Counted from the stretch's first letter, positions 1-9,946 are shown. The stretch is 64,000 nt of DNA from Pyrinomonadaceae bacterium (GCA_021463165.1 JAJTWY010000003.1:62001-126000); one strand, 5' to 3'. Numbers and translations: made by a program. The notes: generated by a model not told the origin, from the sequence alone.

Positions 1-171
1 CATTCGATGCTGACGCGAAATGAATTCGAGATTCCGCTTCGCCGTCTCTCCGGAAAGCTCATTATTTAGTGCCGCGATGACCGGTTCGGCCAGCAGAGGC
101 GGCTTTGATTGCGGAAAGAGACTGCCGGCAAAAACGAAGATCGTGGCAAGCGCGAAGGTCAGGGTTTTCAT
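1..171 (-). CDS. exported protein, probable M28-type peptidase, N-terminal fragment
   Basis: Only the first 57 codons are present; the gene runs off the left edge of the window. The ATG at 169-171 opens a protein with a clear signal peptide (MKTLTFALATIFVFAG) followed by a segment reading ALNNELSGETAKRNLEFISRQHRM. That pattern of an NELSGE stretch followed by a helix and 'QHRM' is, from memory, typical of the start of exported M28-family peptidases in Acidobacteria. No catalytic residue is in view, so the family call is inference. It lies 51 bases downstream of the next gene on the same strand and may be co-transcribed with it. Confidence 0.5.
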   Translation of the reverse strand, partial: MKTLTFALATIFVFAGSLFPQSKPPLLAEPVIAALNNELSGETAKRNLEFISRQHRM

Positions 172-222
172 ATGATCACCATCAAGGTAACCCATGAACC
201 TCTGCAAACAAAACTTCGCCAA

Positions 223-1011
223 TTACCTCGGCCGCGGTATGTCTCTGGTCTGCGGGCTTTTGACCGGCTCTTCCGAACCGCTCTGCCATTCGCCGAATTC
301 GTTAACGTAGAAGTTGATGATGCGTACCCAGTTTTCGCTGACCGCTGTCCGGGTTCGATAAAACGTTCTCTCCGTATAGGTTACTTTGACCGGATATATC
401 GTTGTACCGGGCTTGCCGCCGATATCGCGCGAATATATCCACTGCCGCATCGCACCAAGTTGGAGTGCGGTTACATCGATAGTTACCGCCCCATCCAACC
501 CTTTCCCGGCCGCCTTCTCACCTTTGTCGCAGCGGATGATCTTTTTCAGCATCTCAACATTCGGTCGAGCTCCGTTTTTTACCGTGGGTTGGTCGATCGG
601 ACAGGCTAAAATAGGCCGGTCGGCCGATAGCGTGTTATTTTCATCGACCGAGACCGGGCCGACTGATGTATCGGCCGGCGGCGGGGCGGCGGCGGCCCCT
701 GCCAGCGGACGCATCCGGTCTGTAAAGCACATTCCGCCTTCCGGACGTGTCGAAGCCTCATTGTCCATCCGCACGCGGTGAATATAATGATTTTGCCCTG
801 TCTTGTCTTTCGCAAGAGCCGGGTTGTCCTGCGGTTTATAAGGCAAAACTGTGCCCTTGAACCACTGATCGATTCCCATGGTGTCGCACTCAACCCGGTC
901 GCCCGGCTGATACTTAGCCTGAGCCGATATCTCTCCGATCAGCAAAAAGCCGGCGATAGCAATCAGGACAGGTAGGATTCGGTTTCTTCTTCTCGCTTGA
1001 ATATTTTGCAT
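223..1011 (-). CDS. exported protein of unknown function
   Basis: 262 residues. The start ATG (1009-1011) is preceded by a good ribosome binding site (GAGGAG, 7 bases upstream). The protein has a short Arg-rich N terminus and one hydrophobic segment (residues about 13-31) ending at an Ala-Gln-Ala site, so it is probably exported. Residues about 33-65 (KYQPGDRVECDT... WFKGTV) resemble a small SH3/Tudor-like barrel that in other proteins reads 'GDxV..W..G.V'. A Pro/Ala-rich linker near 105-115 leads to a C-terminal domain of about 120 residues with many Thr/Tyr/Arg beta-strand patterns and two Cys. I do not recognise the C-terminal domain and assign no function. Confidence 0.7.
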   Translation of the reverse strand: MQNIQARRRNRILPVLIAIAGFLLIGEISAQAKYQPGDRVECDTMGIDQWFKGTVLPYKPQDNPALAKDKTGQNHYIHRVRMDNEASTRPEGGMCFTDRMRPLAGAAAAPPPADTSVGPVSVDENNTLSADRPILACPIDQPTVKNGARPNVEMLKKIIRCDKGEKAAGKGLDGAVTIDVTALQLGAMRQWIYSRDIGGKPGTTIYPVKVTYTERTFYRTRTAVSENWVRIINFYVNEFGEWQSGSEEPVKSPQTRDIPRPR

Positions 1012-1142
1012 TTAGTTTCTCCTCAAAATAGGTGTCACAGAGTAGTGCGACGAACCGGGAGAAATTGGCTCAAAAAAGGACCGTAAAATTGAGCGTCGAA
1101 AAAAGGCCTGGATGCGAGTCAAACCCTAGTCGGGCGATAGTA

Positions 1143-2174
1143 TCAGGAGATCAGGAGATATGGATCGAGGTGAAAACAGGCGTTGACCGCCCCAACTACA
1201 TCACCCCGACGGTTCTTGACAGGCATGGGCGACAATTCTCGAAGATCGGTTTCCGCAAGGACGCCGAGCCGGCGAAGTATCTCGACCGCGATCACCGGCC
1301 TGCCGCGTTGGTCGTCGCCGTCCTCAACCTTCAATGCAATGCCCAGGCCGACAGGGTATTGTTGCGAAGGCAAGACGCCGCACAACCATACACCGTCGGC
1401 ACCAACTTTTGAAACGACCCTACCCGAGGCTGCCTTCATGATCATCGTATCGAGACGTTCGGTGCCTCCGATGAGTTCCGGATATGTCATCATAGCCCGG
1501 GTCACGCGTTCGGCCGCCGATCGGATCGACGAGTGAAAGCTGCGTGGAAAGACCAGGTTTGCAAAGCTCTTTGCCATTGCGGCGACAGGCAGAGCAAAGT
1601 TTGGCGCGGCGCAGCCGTCGAAGCCTATGGCGATATTGCTTTCAGGTACGCCGGTGAAATCGGAGACGCATCGGAGCAGGCGCTTCTGCACTCGATTCTC
1701 GAAAGATTCGTAGCTGGCGATGTCGGCACTGATATGTTTCGCCAGAGCCAGCATTCCGGTGTGTTTGCCGCTGCAGTTGTTGTGGAGCTGCGTCGGCGTT
1801 TCGCCTTCGCGAAGCATCCTTTCAGCTTCCTTACTATAGAAAGGTGCGTGTGACCCGCAGCGAGGATCGGCTTCGGCAAGGCCCACCTTCGAGAGCATCG
1901 CGGCCACTCGTTCGACATGCATCTTCTCGCCTGAGTGAGATGCGATCGTCATAGCGATCTCGTCCTCAGTAAACCTGAATTTGTCGGCCGCACCGCTGGT
2001 GATCAGCGGGATGGCCTGGAACGGCTTTGCCGCAGAGCGAAAATAGGTCACCGTGGAAGGATCGCCGACGGAGGCAACGGTATTTCCGTCTCCGTCAATG
2101 ACAAAGATGTGACCGCGATGGATCGATTCGACCGTTTCGCCGCGATAGACATGGGCCAGGGCCTCAGATGGCAT
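1143..2174 (-). CDS. asparaginase II family protein
   Basis: 343 residues, the usual length for the asparaginase II family (COG4448, typified by the Rhizobium thermolabile enzyme), which is unrelated in sequence to E. coli AnsA/AnsB. Family hallmarks are visible: an N-terminal 'RGETVESIHRGHIFVID', 'FRSAAKPFQAIPL' near residue 50, 'ASHSGEKMHVERV' near 80, and 'LHNNCSGKHTGMLALAKH' near 130, which carries the conserved Ser and Lys expected in the active site. The expected reaction is asparagine to aspartate plus ammonia in the cytoplasm; no signal peptide is seen. The ATG start lacks a strong ribosome binding site. It sits downstream of recN in the same direction, 56 bases away. Confidence 0.85.
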   Translation of the reverse strand: MPSEALAHVYRGETVESIHRGHIFVIDGDGNTVASVGDPSTVTYFRSAAKPFQAIPLITSGAADKFRFTEDEIAMTIASHSGEKMHVERVAAMLSKVGLAEADPRCGSHAPFYSKEAERMLREGETPTQLHNNCSGKHTGMLALAKHISADIASYESFENRVQKRLLRCVSDFTGVPESNIAIGFDGCAAPNFALPVAAMAKSFANLVFPRSFHSSIRSAAERVTRAMMTYPELIGGTERLDTMIMKAASGRVVSKVGADGVWLCGVLPSQQYPVGLGIALKVEDGDDQRGRPVIAVEILRRLGVLAETDLRELSPMPVKNRRGDVVGAVNACFHLDPYLLIS

Positions 2175-2230
2175 AGGGAAGATTTAACCACAGATGAGCG
2201 CGAATGGACACGGATCGCCTGAGGATCATT

Positions 2231-3904
2231 TCATTTCGTACCCGCGAGCATCGATCTCGCATTCTCACGGGCGGCATCGGTTATCTGTTCGCCGGCGAGC
2301 ATTCGGGCGATCTCTTCGATCTGTTCTGCGGGATCAAGCAGCCGGACGCCGATCTCGGTTCGATCGCCGATCACGGTCTTTGACACAACAAAATGCCTAT
2401 CCGCAAGCGACGCAATTTGCGGTTGATGCGAGACGCAGAGAACCTGCTGGGCGGCAGAAAGGTCTTTTAGCTTTCGGCCGACCGCCTCGGCCACGCGCCC
2501 CCCGATCCCGATATCGACCTCGTCAAATACGGCGGTTTTCTGCGCATGCGACTCATTGATCGTTGTCTTGAGGATCAGCATCAGCCGCGAGGCCTCGCCG
2601 CCCGAGGCGACACGAGCGAGGGGCTTCGGCGATTCGCCGGGATTGGCCGAGAAGAAAAACTCGACCTTGTCCGATCCGTTAGGCGAAAAGGCGTTTTCCT
2701 CGACCGAATGCTCAATGCGAACCTCGAATTTGGCCTTTTCGAGTGCGACCGATCGCAAATTCTGCTCGACCTGTTTCGAGAATTCACGGCCTGCCGAGTC
2801 CCGATGTTTCCGGAGATCGTCGGCAGCTTCGAGATATAAGCGACGGGCTGATCCCAGTTGCTTATTCAATTCTTCGGCCATGAATTCAGCCGTCTCTATT
2901 CCCTTGAGCCGTTCCTCCGACACGCGGCAGTGTTCGAGGACAGCCTCCACCGAGCCGCCGTATTTTCGCTTTAGTCGGAGGATCTCGGCAAGCCGGTGTT
3001 CGATCTCATCGAGCCGTTCGGGCGAGAATTCGAGCCGTGAACGGAAATCGCGCAGCGCAAACGCCAGGTCCTCGACGACCGCCCGTACCGATGCGATGCC
3101 ATCCTCGTATTCTGCAAAGCTCGTCTCATAATCGGCCAGTTCGACGATCTTCCGCCGGGCCTTCTCGAGCGTCGTCGCGGTCGAGGCCGGGTCGTCATAC
3201 AGAAGCGAAAAGGCTTCATCGCTAAGGTTTGTGAGCTTTTCGACGTTATTCAATCGTCGTTTTTCTTCTTCGAGCTCGACGTCCTCATTCGGCTTAAGAC
3301 CGGCGGATCTGATCTCGGAGACCTGAAAACCTAGAATATCTAGCAGTTGAAGCTTTTCGGCCGAATCCTTCTCGACGGAGGCAAGTTCCGACCGTACCTT
3401 AGCCCACTCGTCGAACGCCTCAGCGGTCCGTACCTTTTCAGCCTCCACGCCAGCAAACTCATCCAGCATCCAGATATGCGTATCTACGTTGTAGAGCGAA
3501 GTCTGTTCGCCTTGGCCGTAAATATCGACTAGGAATGTACCTATCCGCTTAAGAAATCCCTGCGTGGCCAACTGGCCATTCACAAATACACGGTTCTTGC
3601 CGGTTGTGGACAACTCGCGCCGAACGATGAGGTCGCCTCCATCCGCTTCGATCCCGCTTTCCTCCAATATCGAATTGAGCGGGCCGCTGCGATCGACCGA
3701 GAACAGCCCCTCGATCGTCGCAGTTGCTTCTCCGTCCTTGATCAGTTCGCTGCTGACGCGTTCGCCGGTCAGGGCGCCGAGGCTGTCGACAATAATGGAT
3801 TTCCCGGAACCGGTCTCGCCCGTCAGAAGATTCAACCCATCGCCGAATTCGATCGATAACTCGTCGATCAGCGCGATGTTCTTGATCTTAAGGAGCGTAA
3901 GCAC
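2231..3904 (-). CDS. recN: DNA repair protein RecN
   Basis: 557 residues, normal for RecN, an SMC-like ATPase acting in recombinational repair of double-strand breaks. The Walker A motif GETGSGKS is at residues 29-36. A long coiled-coil middle follows, and the C-terminal head has the ABC signature VASGGEAS (from about 432) and Walker B TAVFDEVDIGIGG (about 457-469). The end of the protein carries the RecN-typical LCVSHQPQIA. The start codon is GTG (3902-3904); the next residues (LTLLKIKNIALIDELSIEF) match the family start, so GTG is accepted. It is 15 bases downstream of the M14 peptidase gene and probably shares its transcript. Confidence 0.96.
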   Translation of the reverse strand: MLTLLKIKNIALIDELSIEFGDGLNLLTGETGSGKSIIVDSLGALTGERVSSELIKDGEATATIEGLFSVDRSGPLNSILEESGIEADGGDLIVRRELSTTGKNRVFVNGQLATQGFLKRIGTFLVDIYGQGEQTSLYNVDTHIWMLDEFAGVEAEKVRTAEAFDEWAKVRSELASVEKDSAEKLQLLDILGFQVSEIRSAGLKPNEDVELEEEKRRLNNVEKLTNLSDEAFSLLYDDPASTATTLEKARRKIVELADYETSFAEYEDGIASVRAVVEDLAFALRDFRSRLEFSPERLDEIEHRLAEILRLKRKYGGSVEAVLEHCRVSEERLKGIETAEFMAEELNKQLGSARRLYLEAADDLRKHRDSAGREFSKQVEQNLRSVALEKAKFEVRIEHSVEENAFSPNGSDKVEFFFSANPGESPKPLARVASGGEASRLMLILKTTINESHAQKTAVFDEVDIGIGGRVAEAVGRKLKDLSAAQQVLCVSHQPQIASLADRHFVVSKTVIGDRTEIGVRLLDPAEQIEEIARMLAGEQITDAARENARSMLAGTK

Positions 3905-3919
3905 AGAGGTATATTGAGT

Positions 3920-5239
3920 TTATTTCTTTAAGACAAGATTCTCGCCCTTGGTCCATTTGCCGGCTGAGAAGATCGCGTCCGGCGGAAACTGCTTCTCGAG
4001 ATCGGTCGCGGCCCAGTCGATGTTGCGTTCCCGTTTATAGAAGAACAGGTCGGCGATCTCACCCGCCTTCGTACGACCGAATCGCTGAATTACGTTGAAC
4101 CCCTTGACGTCGAATTCTTCGAGGCCTGTGACCGCGCCGATATTACCAACATTCCGGATCTTGACCGACGGGACCAGGCTGGCGCGCCGTCTTTCAGAAA
4201 AAGCAGAAATATCACCTGGTTTGATCACCGCCGGCGCAGTAGGTGTGGCCGGCTCGACTATGTTCGCGCCGCGAAAGACATAGTGGATGAGTCTGCCTGA
4301 TCCATTCTCGGGCAAGTTAACGTAGATCTTGGGATCGTAGGTCTTTTCAGAGCCGGTGGCGATCGAGTGAAATGCGGTCAGATATGCGACAAAATTCATC
4401 TTGACCAGATACATCTCGTCCCTGCCGTGCAGAGCGCCGGTCTCGATCAGTATCGTCGGCGTTCCCCACGCCGAGAAGTTGTCGCCAAAGGCGGTTGGCG
4501 TCCACTCATCGCTATATCGACCGATATGTCCAGGAATGAATTTCTGCAAGGCCGCGGCCATTCCGGAAGCGATCCGCTGGTTACGCTCCTGTCCGGCATC
4601 GAGGGTCTTGGCTTCGTCGCCGAAGACGACCAGCAGGGAGATCGCTGCTTGCTGCGGGAGATTGCCGGCGGTTGTCAGCGCCTGCTGATTATGAAGATTG
4701 AAGCCAATGTTCGGGCTCCAGTCGTCACGAAGCTGTTTGAGCAGCCTTGCTTCCGGAGTTTTGAGATCGACAGCATCACGATTGATGTCGATACCCTGCA
4801 GATTGCGGCGCTGGTATAGTTCCGCTCCATCGGGGTTTAGCATCGGAACTGCCCGGATGGTCATCGTCTCGCCGATCTTCTTGACCCAATCCCTGTCGCT
4901 ATTCTTTTTGAGGAATGCGAACATATCGACGAGGGCCGGTGTCGCAGTCGGCTCATCTCCGTGCATCTGCGACCACATAAATACCTTCAGCGGGCCCGTT
5001 CCCCACTCGACCTGATAGATCTCGCGATTTGCGTTTGAAAGGCCGACCTGAGCGACCTTAAGGCCTAGCTTCTTCAACTGATCGAGATACTTTTTGAGAT
5101 CGGCGTGTCGAGTGTCCGAAGGAAAAGCGGTCGAAACATGATCGTCATCCCAAGCGGCCGCAAGCTTTTCCGGCGTTTGCGCAAAGACATTCATAAGAGA
5201 CACTACCGCAATCAGGATAACGAAAAATAACCGCCGCAT
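3920..5239 (-). CDS. exported M14-family zinc carboxypeptidase
   Basis: 439 residues from the chosen ATG at 5237-5239, which places the signal peptide (MRRLFFVILIAVVSLMNVFAQ) at the N terminus; a longer frame from 5275 adds only 12 residues. The zinc site of M14 carboxypeptidases is visible as MHGDEPT (His93, Glu96) with the later His in GFNLHNQ. The substrate-binding 'NPDGAELYQRRN...DINRD' stretch and the catalytic Glu in LIETGALHG also fit. It should remove C-terminal residues from peptides in the periplasm or outside the cell. The last 100 residues form a beta-rich extension without a recognised name. It lies between a glycosyltransferase and recN, all on the minus strand. Confidence 0.88.
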   Translation of the reverse strand: MRRLFFVILIAVVSLMNVFAQTPEKLAAAWDDDHVSTAFPSDTRHADLKKYLDQLKKLGLKVAQVGLSNANREIYQVEWGTGPLKVFMWSQMHGDEPTATPALVDMFAFLKKNSDRDWVKKIGETMTIRAVPMLNPDGAELYQRRNLQGIDINRDAVDLKTPEARLLKQLRDDWSPNIGFNLHNQQALTTAGNLPQQAAISLLVVFGDEAKTLDAGQERNQRIASGMAAALQKFIPGHIGRYSDEWTPTAFGDNFSAWGTPTILIETGALHGRDEMYLVKMNFVAYLTAFHSIATGSEKTYDPKIYVNLPENGSGRLIHYVFRGANIVEPATPTAPAVIKPGDISAFSERRRASLVPSVKIRNVGNIGAVTGLEEFDVKGFNVIQRFGRTKAGEIADLFFYKRERNIDWAATDLEKQFPPDAIFSAGKWTKGENLVLKK

Positions 5240-5281
5240 ACTTCTAAGATAAACTGTTCGTTCGACTTGCATCAACGGGAA

Positions 5282-6388
5282 CTAGATGAATTGTTCGCTC
5301 AGGACTTTGCCATAAAGTTCGACCGTTGCATCTACCATTGCTGACAGGCCGTAGTTTTGCCGGGCGTTCAACTGCTGGGCATTGGCTAGCCTTTCGCGCT
5401 CGGATGGGGCCTCGAGGAACCAGACAATTTTCTCAGCCAGCTTGATCGGATCACGGATAGGGACCAGTGCACCGGTGCCAGTTATCAAATGTTTCGCTCC
5501 ATCGGTCTCGGTCGCTATCACCGGCGTTCCCAATGCCATCGCATCAAGCATCGCGAGGCCGAAACTCTCTGAGTGAGAGGGCGAAACAAAGAGGTCTGCG
5601 GCGGCCATCAGAGGTCGAATGTCGTCCAACCAGTCAAGCCATGTGAAACTCGTCTCGATGCCAAAAACCCTGACCAGCCGTTTCAGCTCGCGACGAAAAC
5701 GCTGATCAAGCGAGTTGTCCTTACCGGCGATAACGAAATGGGCTGCGGCCATTTTTTTTATGACCTCGTTAGCGGCCAAGACAAGGTCGCGCTGGCCCTT
5801 GAGCGGGATCAACTCGCCCAATGTAACGACCAGCGGAGCTTCCGGCGGAATGCCGTGAAACGCCCGGAAGTCCGCCGCCACTGCCCGTGCATCATTCGCG
5901 GCGTCGGAAAAGGCGATCCCATTCGCGATCGTATGCACCTTCGGCGGTTGAAAGATCTTCAAGAGCTGCTTGCTGACGGCCGGTGAAACGCCGATCACGG
6001 CGCTCACGTTGGTCAACGCAAATCGGTGGAACGGCTTCATTGGGAAAACGACATGGCGAGTGAGGATCAGTTTTGCTGATCGGGCTGTTCTGACTGCGAC
6101 GCTCGCAGCAAGATAGTCGCGGGCGACGTGAGCATGGACTATATCGATCTTATGCTGATCGATAAATCGTCCAATACGCTTTGCGCTGAACATCCCGAAC
6201 GAATTTCTGATCGAGACATAAAGAAAATTTTCCGGTGGGAGAAAATCCAGTCGGTCCTGCCATTCATTCGTCGGCCTCAGGGCCACGAAGACCTCATGCC
6301 CTCGGGCGGTCAATTCGCGACAGAGATCTACGAAATGGCGTTCGCCGCCGCCAAATGTTTTTGCCGATGAGATCTGAAGGATTCGCAC
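5282..6388 (-). CDS. GT4-family glycosyltransferase
   Basis: About 368 residues from a GTG start at 6386-6388. The open frame extends upstream to 6508, but that part crosses the terminator of the next gene and encodes an Arg/Ser-rich stretch unlike the family, so it is rejected. The protein begins VRILQISSAKTFGGGERH, the glycine-rich donor loop of GT-B glycosyltransferases (family GT4). The C-terminal half has 'FVSPSHSESFGLAMLDAMALGTPVIATE', with the E(x)7E nucleotide-sugar motif. It probably adds a sugar to a lipid or polysaccharide precursor at the inner face of the membrane; the substrate cannot be read. Six bases separate it from the nearest upstream end of the M14 frame. Confidence 0.88.
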   Translation of the reverse strand: MRILQISSAKTFGGGERHFVDLCRELTARGHEVFVALRPTNEWQDRLDFLPPENFLYVSIRNSFGMFSAKRIGRFIDQHKIDIVHAHVARDYLAASVAVRTARSAKLILTRHVVFPMKPFHRFALTNVSAVIGVSPAVSKQLLKIFQPPKVHTIANGIAFSDAANDARAVAADFRAFHGIPPEAPLVVTLGELIPLKGQRDLVLAANEVIKKMAAAHFVIAGKDNSLDQRFRRELKRLVRVFGIETSFTWLDWLDDIRPLMAAADLFVSPSHSESFGLAMLDAMALGTPVIATETDGAKHLITGTGALVPIRDPIKLAEKIVWFLEAPSERERLANAQQLNARQNYGLSAMVDATVELYGKVLSEQFI

Positions 6389-6472
6389 CGGGTAGATTTT
6401 CGTTCTTCCGGGTTTGCGGGTCAAACTTCGAAGCGAGCGGAGAGAGCAAATTGGTGAGCGCTGCGGAGCTGC

Positions 6473-6504
6473 AAAAAAAGGGCACGCTCCGTAAAAGCGT
6501 GCCC
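6473..6504 (-). terminator. intrinsic terminator of the TonB receptor gene
   Basis: A perfect 9-bp stem (gggcacgct at 6480-6488 with agcgtgccc at 6496-6504) closes a 7-base loop. Read on the minus strand it is followed directly by seven T (complement of the A run 6473-6479). It lies 50 bases past the stop of the receptor gene at 6554 and marks the end of that transcript. Confidence 0.9.
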
Positions 6505-6553
6505 GCAAAGACGTTTCCCTAAAAAGAAGAAAACGGAATAGCCTAGCTGCTAA

Positions 6554-9500
6554 CTAATTGAATATGTATTTGACACCAAACTGCACGCGATAAACGTCAT
6601 TTATCGTCGGCACACGTTGGAAGCTGTTTGCCGGAAGCAGCGAGCTGCCAATTGTCCGCAAACAGTAGGCCGCTGCTGTTGTCACAGCGGGACCTACACG
6701 ACAGGTTGCCGTACTACTCGAGCTGGTCGTCAAGAGCGGCTGCGCCGCGACGGTAGACCAACCACTTCCCCATTTGTCATTGAGGAGATTGGTGAAGTTA
6801 AGCACGTCGGCTCGAAGTTGGAACTTATGTTCTTGTCCGCCCAATTTGAACTTTACGTCTTGAGACAAGGCGAAGTCCATCCTGTGAACCCAGGGCAGGA
6901 ACGCAGCTCCACGAACCGCATATCCACCCCTATTCTTGGAAAGGTATGGATCCTGGTTGATAAAGGCATCCCAGGCGGCTGCCTGTTGAGCTGGTGTAAA
7001 TCTGACCACGCCGGCAGACGTCGTAATGTTGCCAAAGTTCATCTCGGACTGATCTCGCGGAATGTAGATCAGGTCGTTATTCGAACCACTGTCGCCGTTA
7101 AGATCGCCGCTAAAGGCATAACTGTAGTTACCCTGGATCCTTGACTCCCAAAACGCCGAAACCGTAGTCGACCCAAACTTGAACCAGTCGAGATAGTAAG
7201 ACGACGCAACGAAGACGCGATGCTTCGCTGAGGCACTGTTGAAGCCAAGCCCAACTACGTTCGGATTCCCGGCGATCTGGTTGTTCTGCCAGGTTCCGGT
7301 TGCGATCGAGCCGGGATCGACTGTGTTCTTACCGATACCATAGCTATAAGCCCCTTTGAAATAGAGCCCTTTCGATACGGTCTTCTCAAGTGTCGCCGCA
7401 ATGTTATAAGCCTTACCGATGTTCTGATTCTTAAGAACGATCGCCGTGGTCACGGCACAGTTTATACGGTTCGCTTCATTGCCGGTGAACAAAGATCCTG
7501 TCGTCGGACACTTGTCGACGAACCATCGCGGGCGAGTGTCGGCCCCGGTAAAGTTTCCGTCTGGCGCAGGAAGGTTATCATTCGTGTAGTAGATGCCGTT
7601 GACGTCTTTCGAATACAAGAACTCCGCCCCCGCGATGAGGCCGAAGAAAGGAAGCTTGTAGTCGACGCCGACCGTCGAGCGCCAAAGTTGAGGGAACTTG
7701 AAGCCCGGGTCAGTGAGCTCAAGATTGAAAGTCGCTGCCGGTGCCCCGGTTACCGAGGCCGGCTTGTAACGATCCGGGTTCGGATTGAACGGTCTCGACG
7801 TAGTATTACTGATACTCTCGAAACCGGTCAGAACACCATTGTTGCCAACCTGATTCGAGATCCATACGTAAGCCGGACGGCCCGAGAAAAGTCCTGATCC
7901 TCCACGAACCTGCAACCTTTCGGACGGATGCCAGTTGAAACCGACGCGCGGCGACCAGTTGACATTCGCATCCGGGAGCTTCTCGGTCTGATATTTAACT
8001 GACGTACCATTCTCATCACGGAATGTCATCGCATTTGATACCGCATTGGTGAAGCCTGTAGGTGCGAAGAACGGTACATCCGCGCGGATGCCGAAGGTCA
8101 AAGAGAAGCTGTCAGCCATTCGCCAGACGTCCTGACCATAAAATCCGAAATAATTTACCTTAAGCGGCTGGATCGGTTTCTCGAGGCCCGGAATATTCGA
8201 ATATCTGACCTGGAATGTTCGGAGAGTAATTGGCGAAGTTGTCCTGTTCGGATTAGCAAGATAGCCATTTGCATCCGTGTAAAAATCGGCCAGCGAATTG
8301 TAGACGTATGCACTCTGTTTGCCCGGGAAGAACACGTTTTCCGAGCGATATCGCTCGTAACTTAAGCCGCCTGTAAGCGTGTGTCGCCCGGCATAGTAGG
8401 TAAGGTTCTCTTGCAACTGGAATGAGTTGTATCGCAACTCGTTATTCGGGGTGAACGGCTCTGCCCCGAATGACGTATACACTGTTCCCGAGTTGAGAAC
8501 GTCGACGAAGGGGAACAATGTTCCGACATCGCCGCGGCTTTCATCCTGTTCGGTGTAGCCAACCAAGAGGCTATGTGAGAGCTTGTTATTCCACACAGCG
8601 GTCCATTCGCCAACGAACGACCGAATATTCTCAAGGATCGAATAGTTCGATCTTGCGAAGTTCAGGCCATCCAGGCCGCTGTTCGCCGGTGCACGTCTGT
8701 TACCGAAGCCAAGCGAGGACGAATTCGACACCAGCACATCGCTGCTTGAGTCGAGTCGCATATATCGGACCGTTAGGTGATTGGTATCATTCAGGTTGAA
8801 ATCGGTCCTCATCAGATATTTCTTGCCGGGTACGGTGAAGTTGTACCCCTGATATGGGCCGGTGTCATATCCAAAGTTCGTTTTGAGGAAGCTGCTTAGG
8901 CCATCGAGATCCGATGACAGCACTCTCGTGACCGATCCTGTACGACAACCTGTACCAGTTGCATTAGGACACGCCGAGAACGTAGTTCCCGGTTGAGTAA
9001 GGTTCTCATTCTCGTAGTTGAAGAAAAAGAACATCTTGTCTTTGCCCGAGGTGAACGGGTTTCCGCTGCCTTCGCCAAATTTCAGAAACGGCAACGGACC
9101 GCCGAAAGTTCCGCCCCACGTACGGAACTCGAAGTCACCCGGATTAAAGGAGTTGCCGATGGCTTTCTTGCCGACAAGGCCCGGCGTTCGCCACAGACGG
9201 TAGATCGACCCGGCGTACTTATTCGTTCCCGCCTTTGTCACGACGTTGACCTCGGCTCCGACGAAGTTTCCGTGACGAACATCATAGGGGGCGACAGCGA
9301 CCTGAAATTCTTCGACCGCAGCCAGCGATATCGGAGAAACCGAAGTGCGTTCGCCCGGCGCACCGGCGAGGCCGAATGAGTTGTTGAACGACGATCCGTC
9401 AACCGTGATGTTATTGAGACGGTTGTCCTGTCCGGCAAAAGTTCCGCTGCCGCCATACTGCGGAGTCAAGCGGGAGAAGTCGGTAAGTTGCCGGCCGATC

Positions 9501-9946
9501 GTAGGCAATGTCGAAATGACACCACCAGTTACATTAGTGCCGGTGCCCGTTCGCACCTCACTGAATGCAGCGTCGGCAGTTACGGTAACTTCCGCACTGG
9601 CACCCGAGACTGCAAGGCTCACGTCAGTGATTGTCGTGGTCGCAACACTGGTATTGATACCGTCGAGCTTTTTCTCGGCAAAACCTGTGGCCGTGACCGT
9701 AATAGTGTACGGCCCTCCGACTCGCAAACCCGGAAGCGTGTAGCGGCCGTCGCCATTGGTGACCGTCGAGTATTTGGTACCTGACGGCTGATGGATAGCA
9801 GTTACGCCAGCTCCCGCAACAACCGCGCCGGATTGATCTGTCACTACGCCCGCGATCTCGGAAGTGGTCTGGGCGGCGGCAGAGATCGAAAAGATGACGG
9901 CACACATCAGGCCGAGCATCGTTCGCATAATATTTTTGTTCGTCAT
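6554..9946 (-). CDS. Oar-like TonB-dependent outer-membrane receptor
   Basis: About 1130 residues. The ATG at 9944-9946 is chosen over an upstream TTG at 9967 because GAGG precedes it at 11 bases and the signal peptide (ends SAAAQ) then starts normally. Residues about 30-110 form a carboxypeptidase-regulatory-like beta-sandwich (SEIAGVVTDQSGAVVAGA). A plug domain follows (STLPTIGRQLTDFSRLTPQ... GAPGERTSVSPIS), then a long TonB-receptor barrel ending in the aromatic FGVKYIFN. This is the Oar architecture expanded in Acidobacteria. The substrate is not readable; peptides or glycans are usual guesses. A terminator at 6473-6504 follows. A second, divergent member lies at 58062-61490. Confidence 0.92.
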   Translation of the reverse strand: MTNKNIMRTMLGLMCAVIFSISAAAQTTSEIAGVVTDQSGAVVAGAGVTAIHQPSGTKYSTVTNGDGRYTLPGLRVGGPYTITVTATGFAEKKLDGINTSVATTTITDVSLAVSGASAEVTVTADAAFSEVRTGTGTNVTGGVISTLPTIGRQLTDFSRLTPQYGGSGTFAGQDNRLNNITVDGSSFNNSFGLAGAPGERTSVSPISLAAVEEFQVAVAPYDVRHGNFVGAEVNVVTKAGTNKYAGSIYRLWRTPGLVGKKAIGNSFNPGDFEFRTWGGTFGGPLPFLKFGEGSGNPFTSGKDKMFFFFNYENENLTQPGTTFSACPNATGTGCRTGSVTRVLSSDLDGLSSFLKTNFGYDTGPYQGYNFTVPGKKYLMRTDFNLNDTNHLTVRYMRLDSSSDVLVSNSSSLGFGNRRAPANSGLDGLNFARSNYSILENIRSFVGEWTAVWNNKLSHSLLVGYTEQDESRGDVGTLFPFVDVLNSGTVYTSFGAEPFTPNNELRYNSFQLQENLTYYAGRHTLTGGLSYERYRSENVFFPGKQSAYVYNSLADFYTDANGYLANPNRTTSPITLRTFQVRYSNIPGLEKPIQPLKVNYFGFYGQDVWRMADSFSLTFGIRADVPFFAPTGFTNAVSNAMTFRDENGTSVKYQTEKLPDANVNWSPRVGFNWHPSERLQVRGGSGLFSGRPAYVWISNQVGNNGVLTGFESISNTTSRPFNPNPDRYKPASVTGAPAATFNLELTDPGFKFPQLWRSTVGVDYKLPFFGLIAGAEFLYSKDVNGIYYTNDNLPAPDGNFTGADTRPRWFVDKCPTTGSLFTGNEANRINCAVTTAIVLKNQNIGKAYNIAATLEKTVSKGLYFKGAYSYGIGKNTVDPGSIATGTWQNNQIAGNPNVVGLGFNSASAKHRVFVASSYYLDWFKFGSTTVSAFWESRIQGNYSYAFSGDLNGDSGSNNDLIYIPRDQSEMNFGNITTSAGVVRFTPAQQAAAWDAFINQDPYLSKNRGGYAVRGAAFLPWVHRMDFALSQDVKFKLGGQEHKFQLRADVLNFTNLLNDKWGSGWSTVAAQPLLTTSSSSTATCRVGPAVTTAAAYCLRTIGSSLLPANSFQRVPTINDVYRVQFGVKYIFN

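Noticed and set aside
109..609. 166-codon plus-strand open frame over the exported unknown gene
   Set aside because: It is an antisense shadow of the 223-1011 gene and the left-edge fragment, without signal, start site or recognisable domain.
6389..6508. N-terminal extension of the glycosyltransferase
   Set aside because: It runs through the intrinsic terminator at 6473-6504 and encodes an Arg/Ser-rich stretch absent from the family; the GTG at 6388 gives the standard start.
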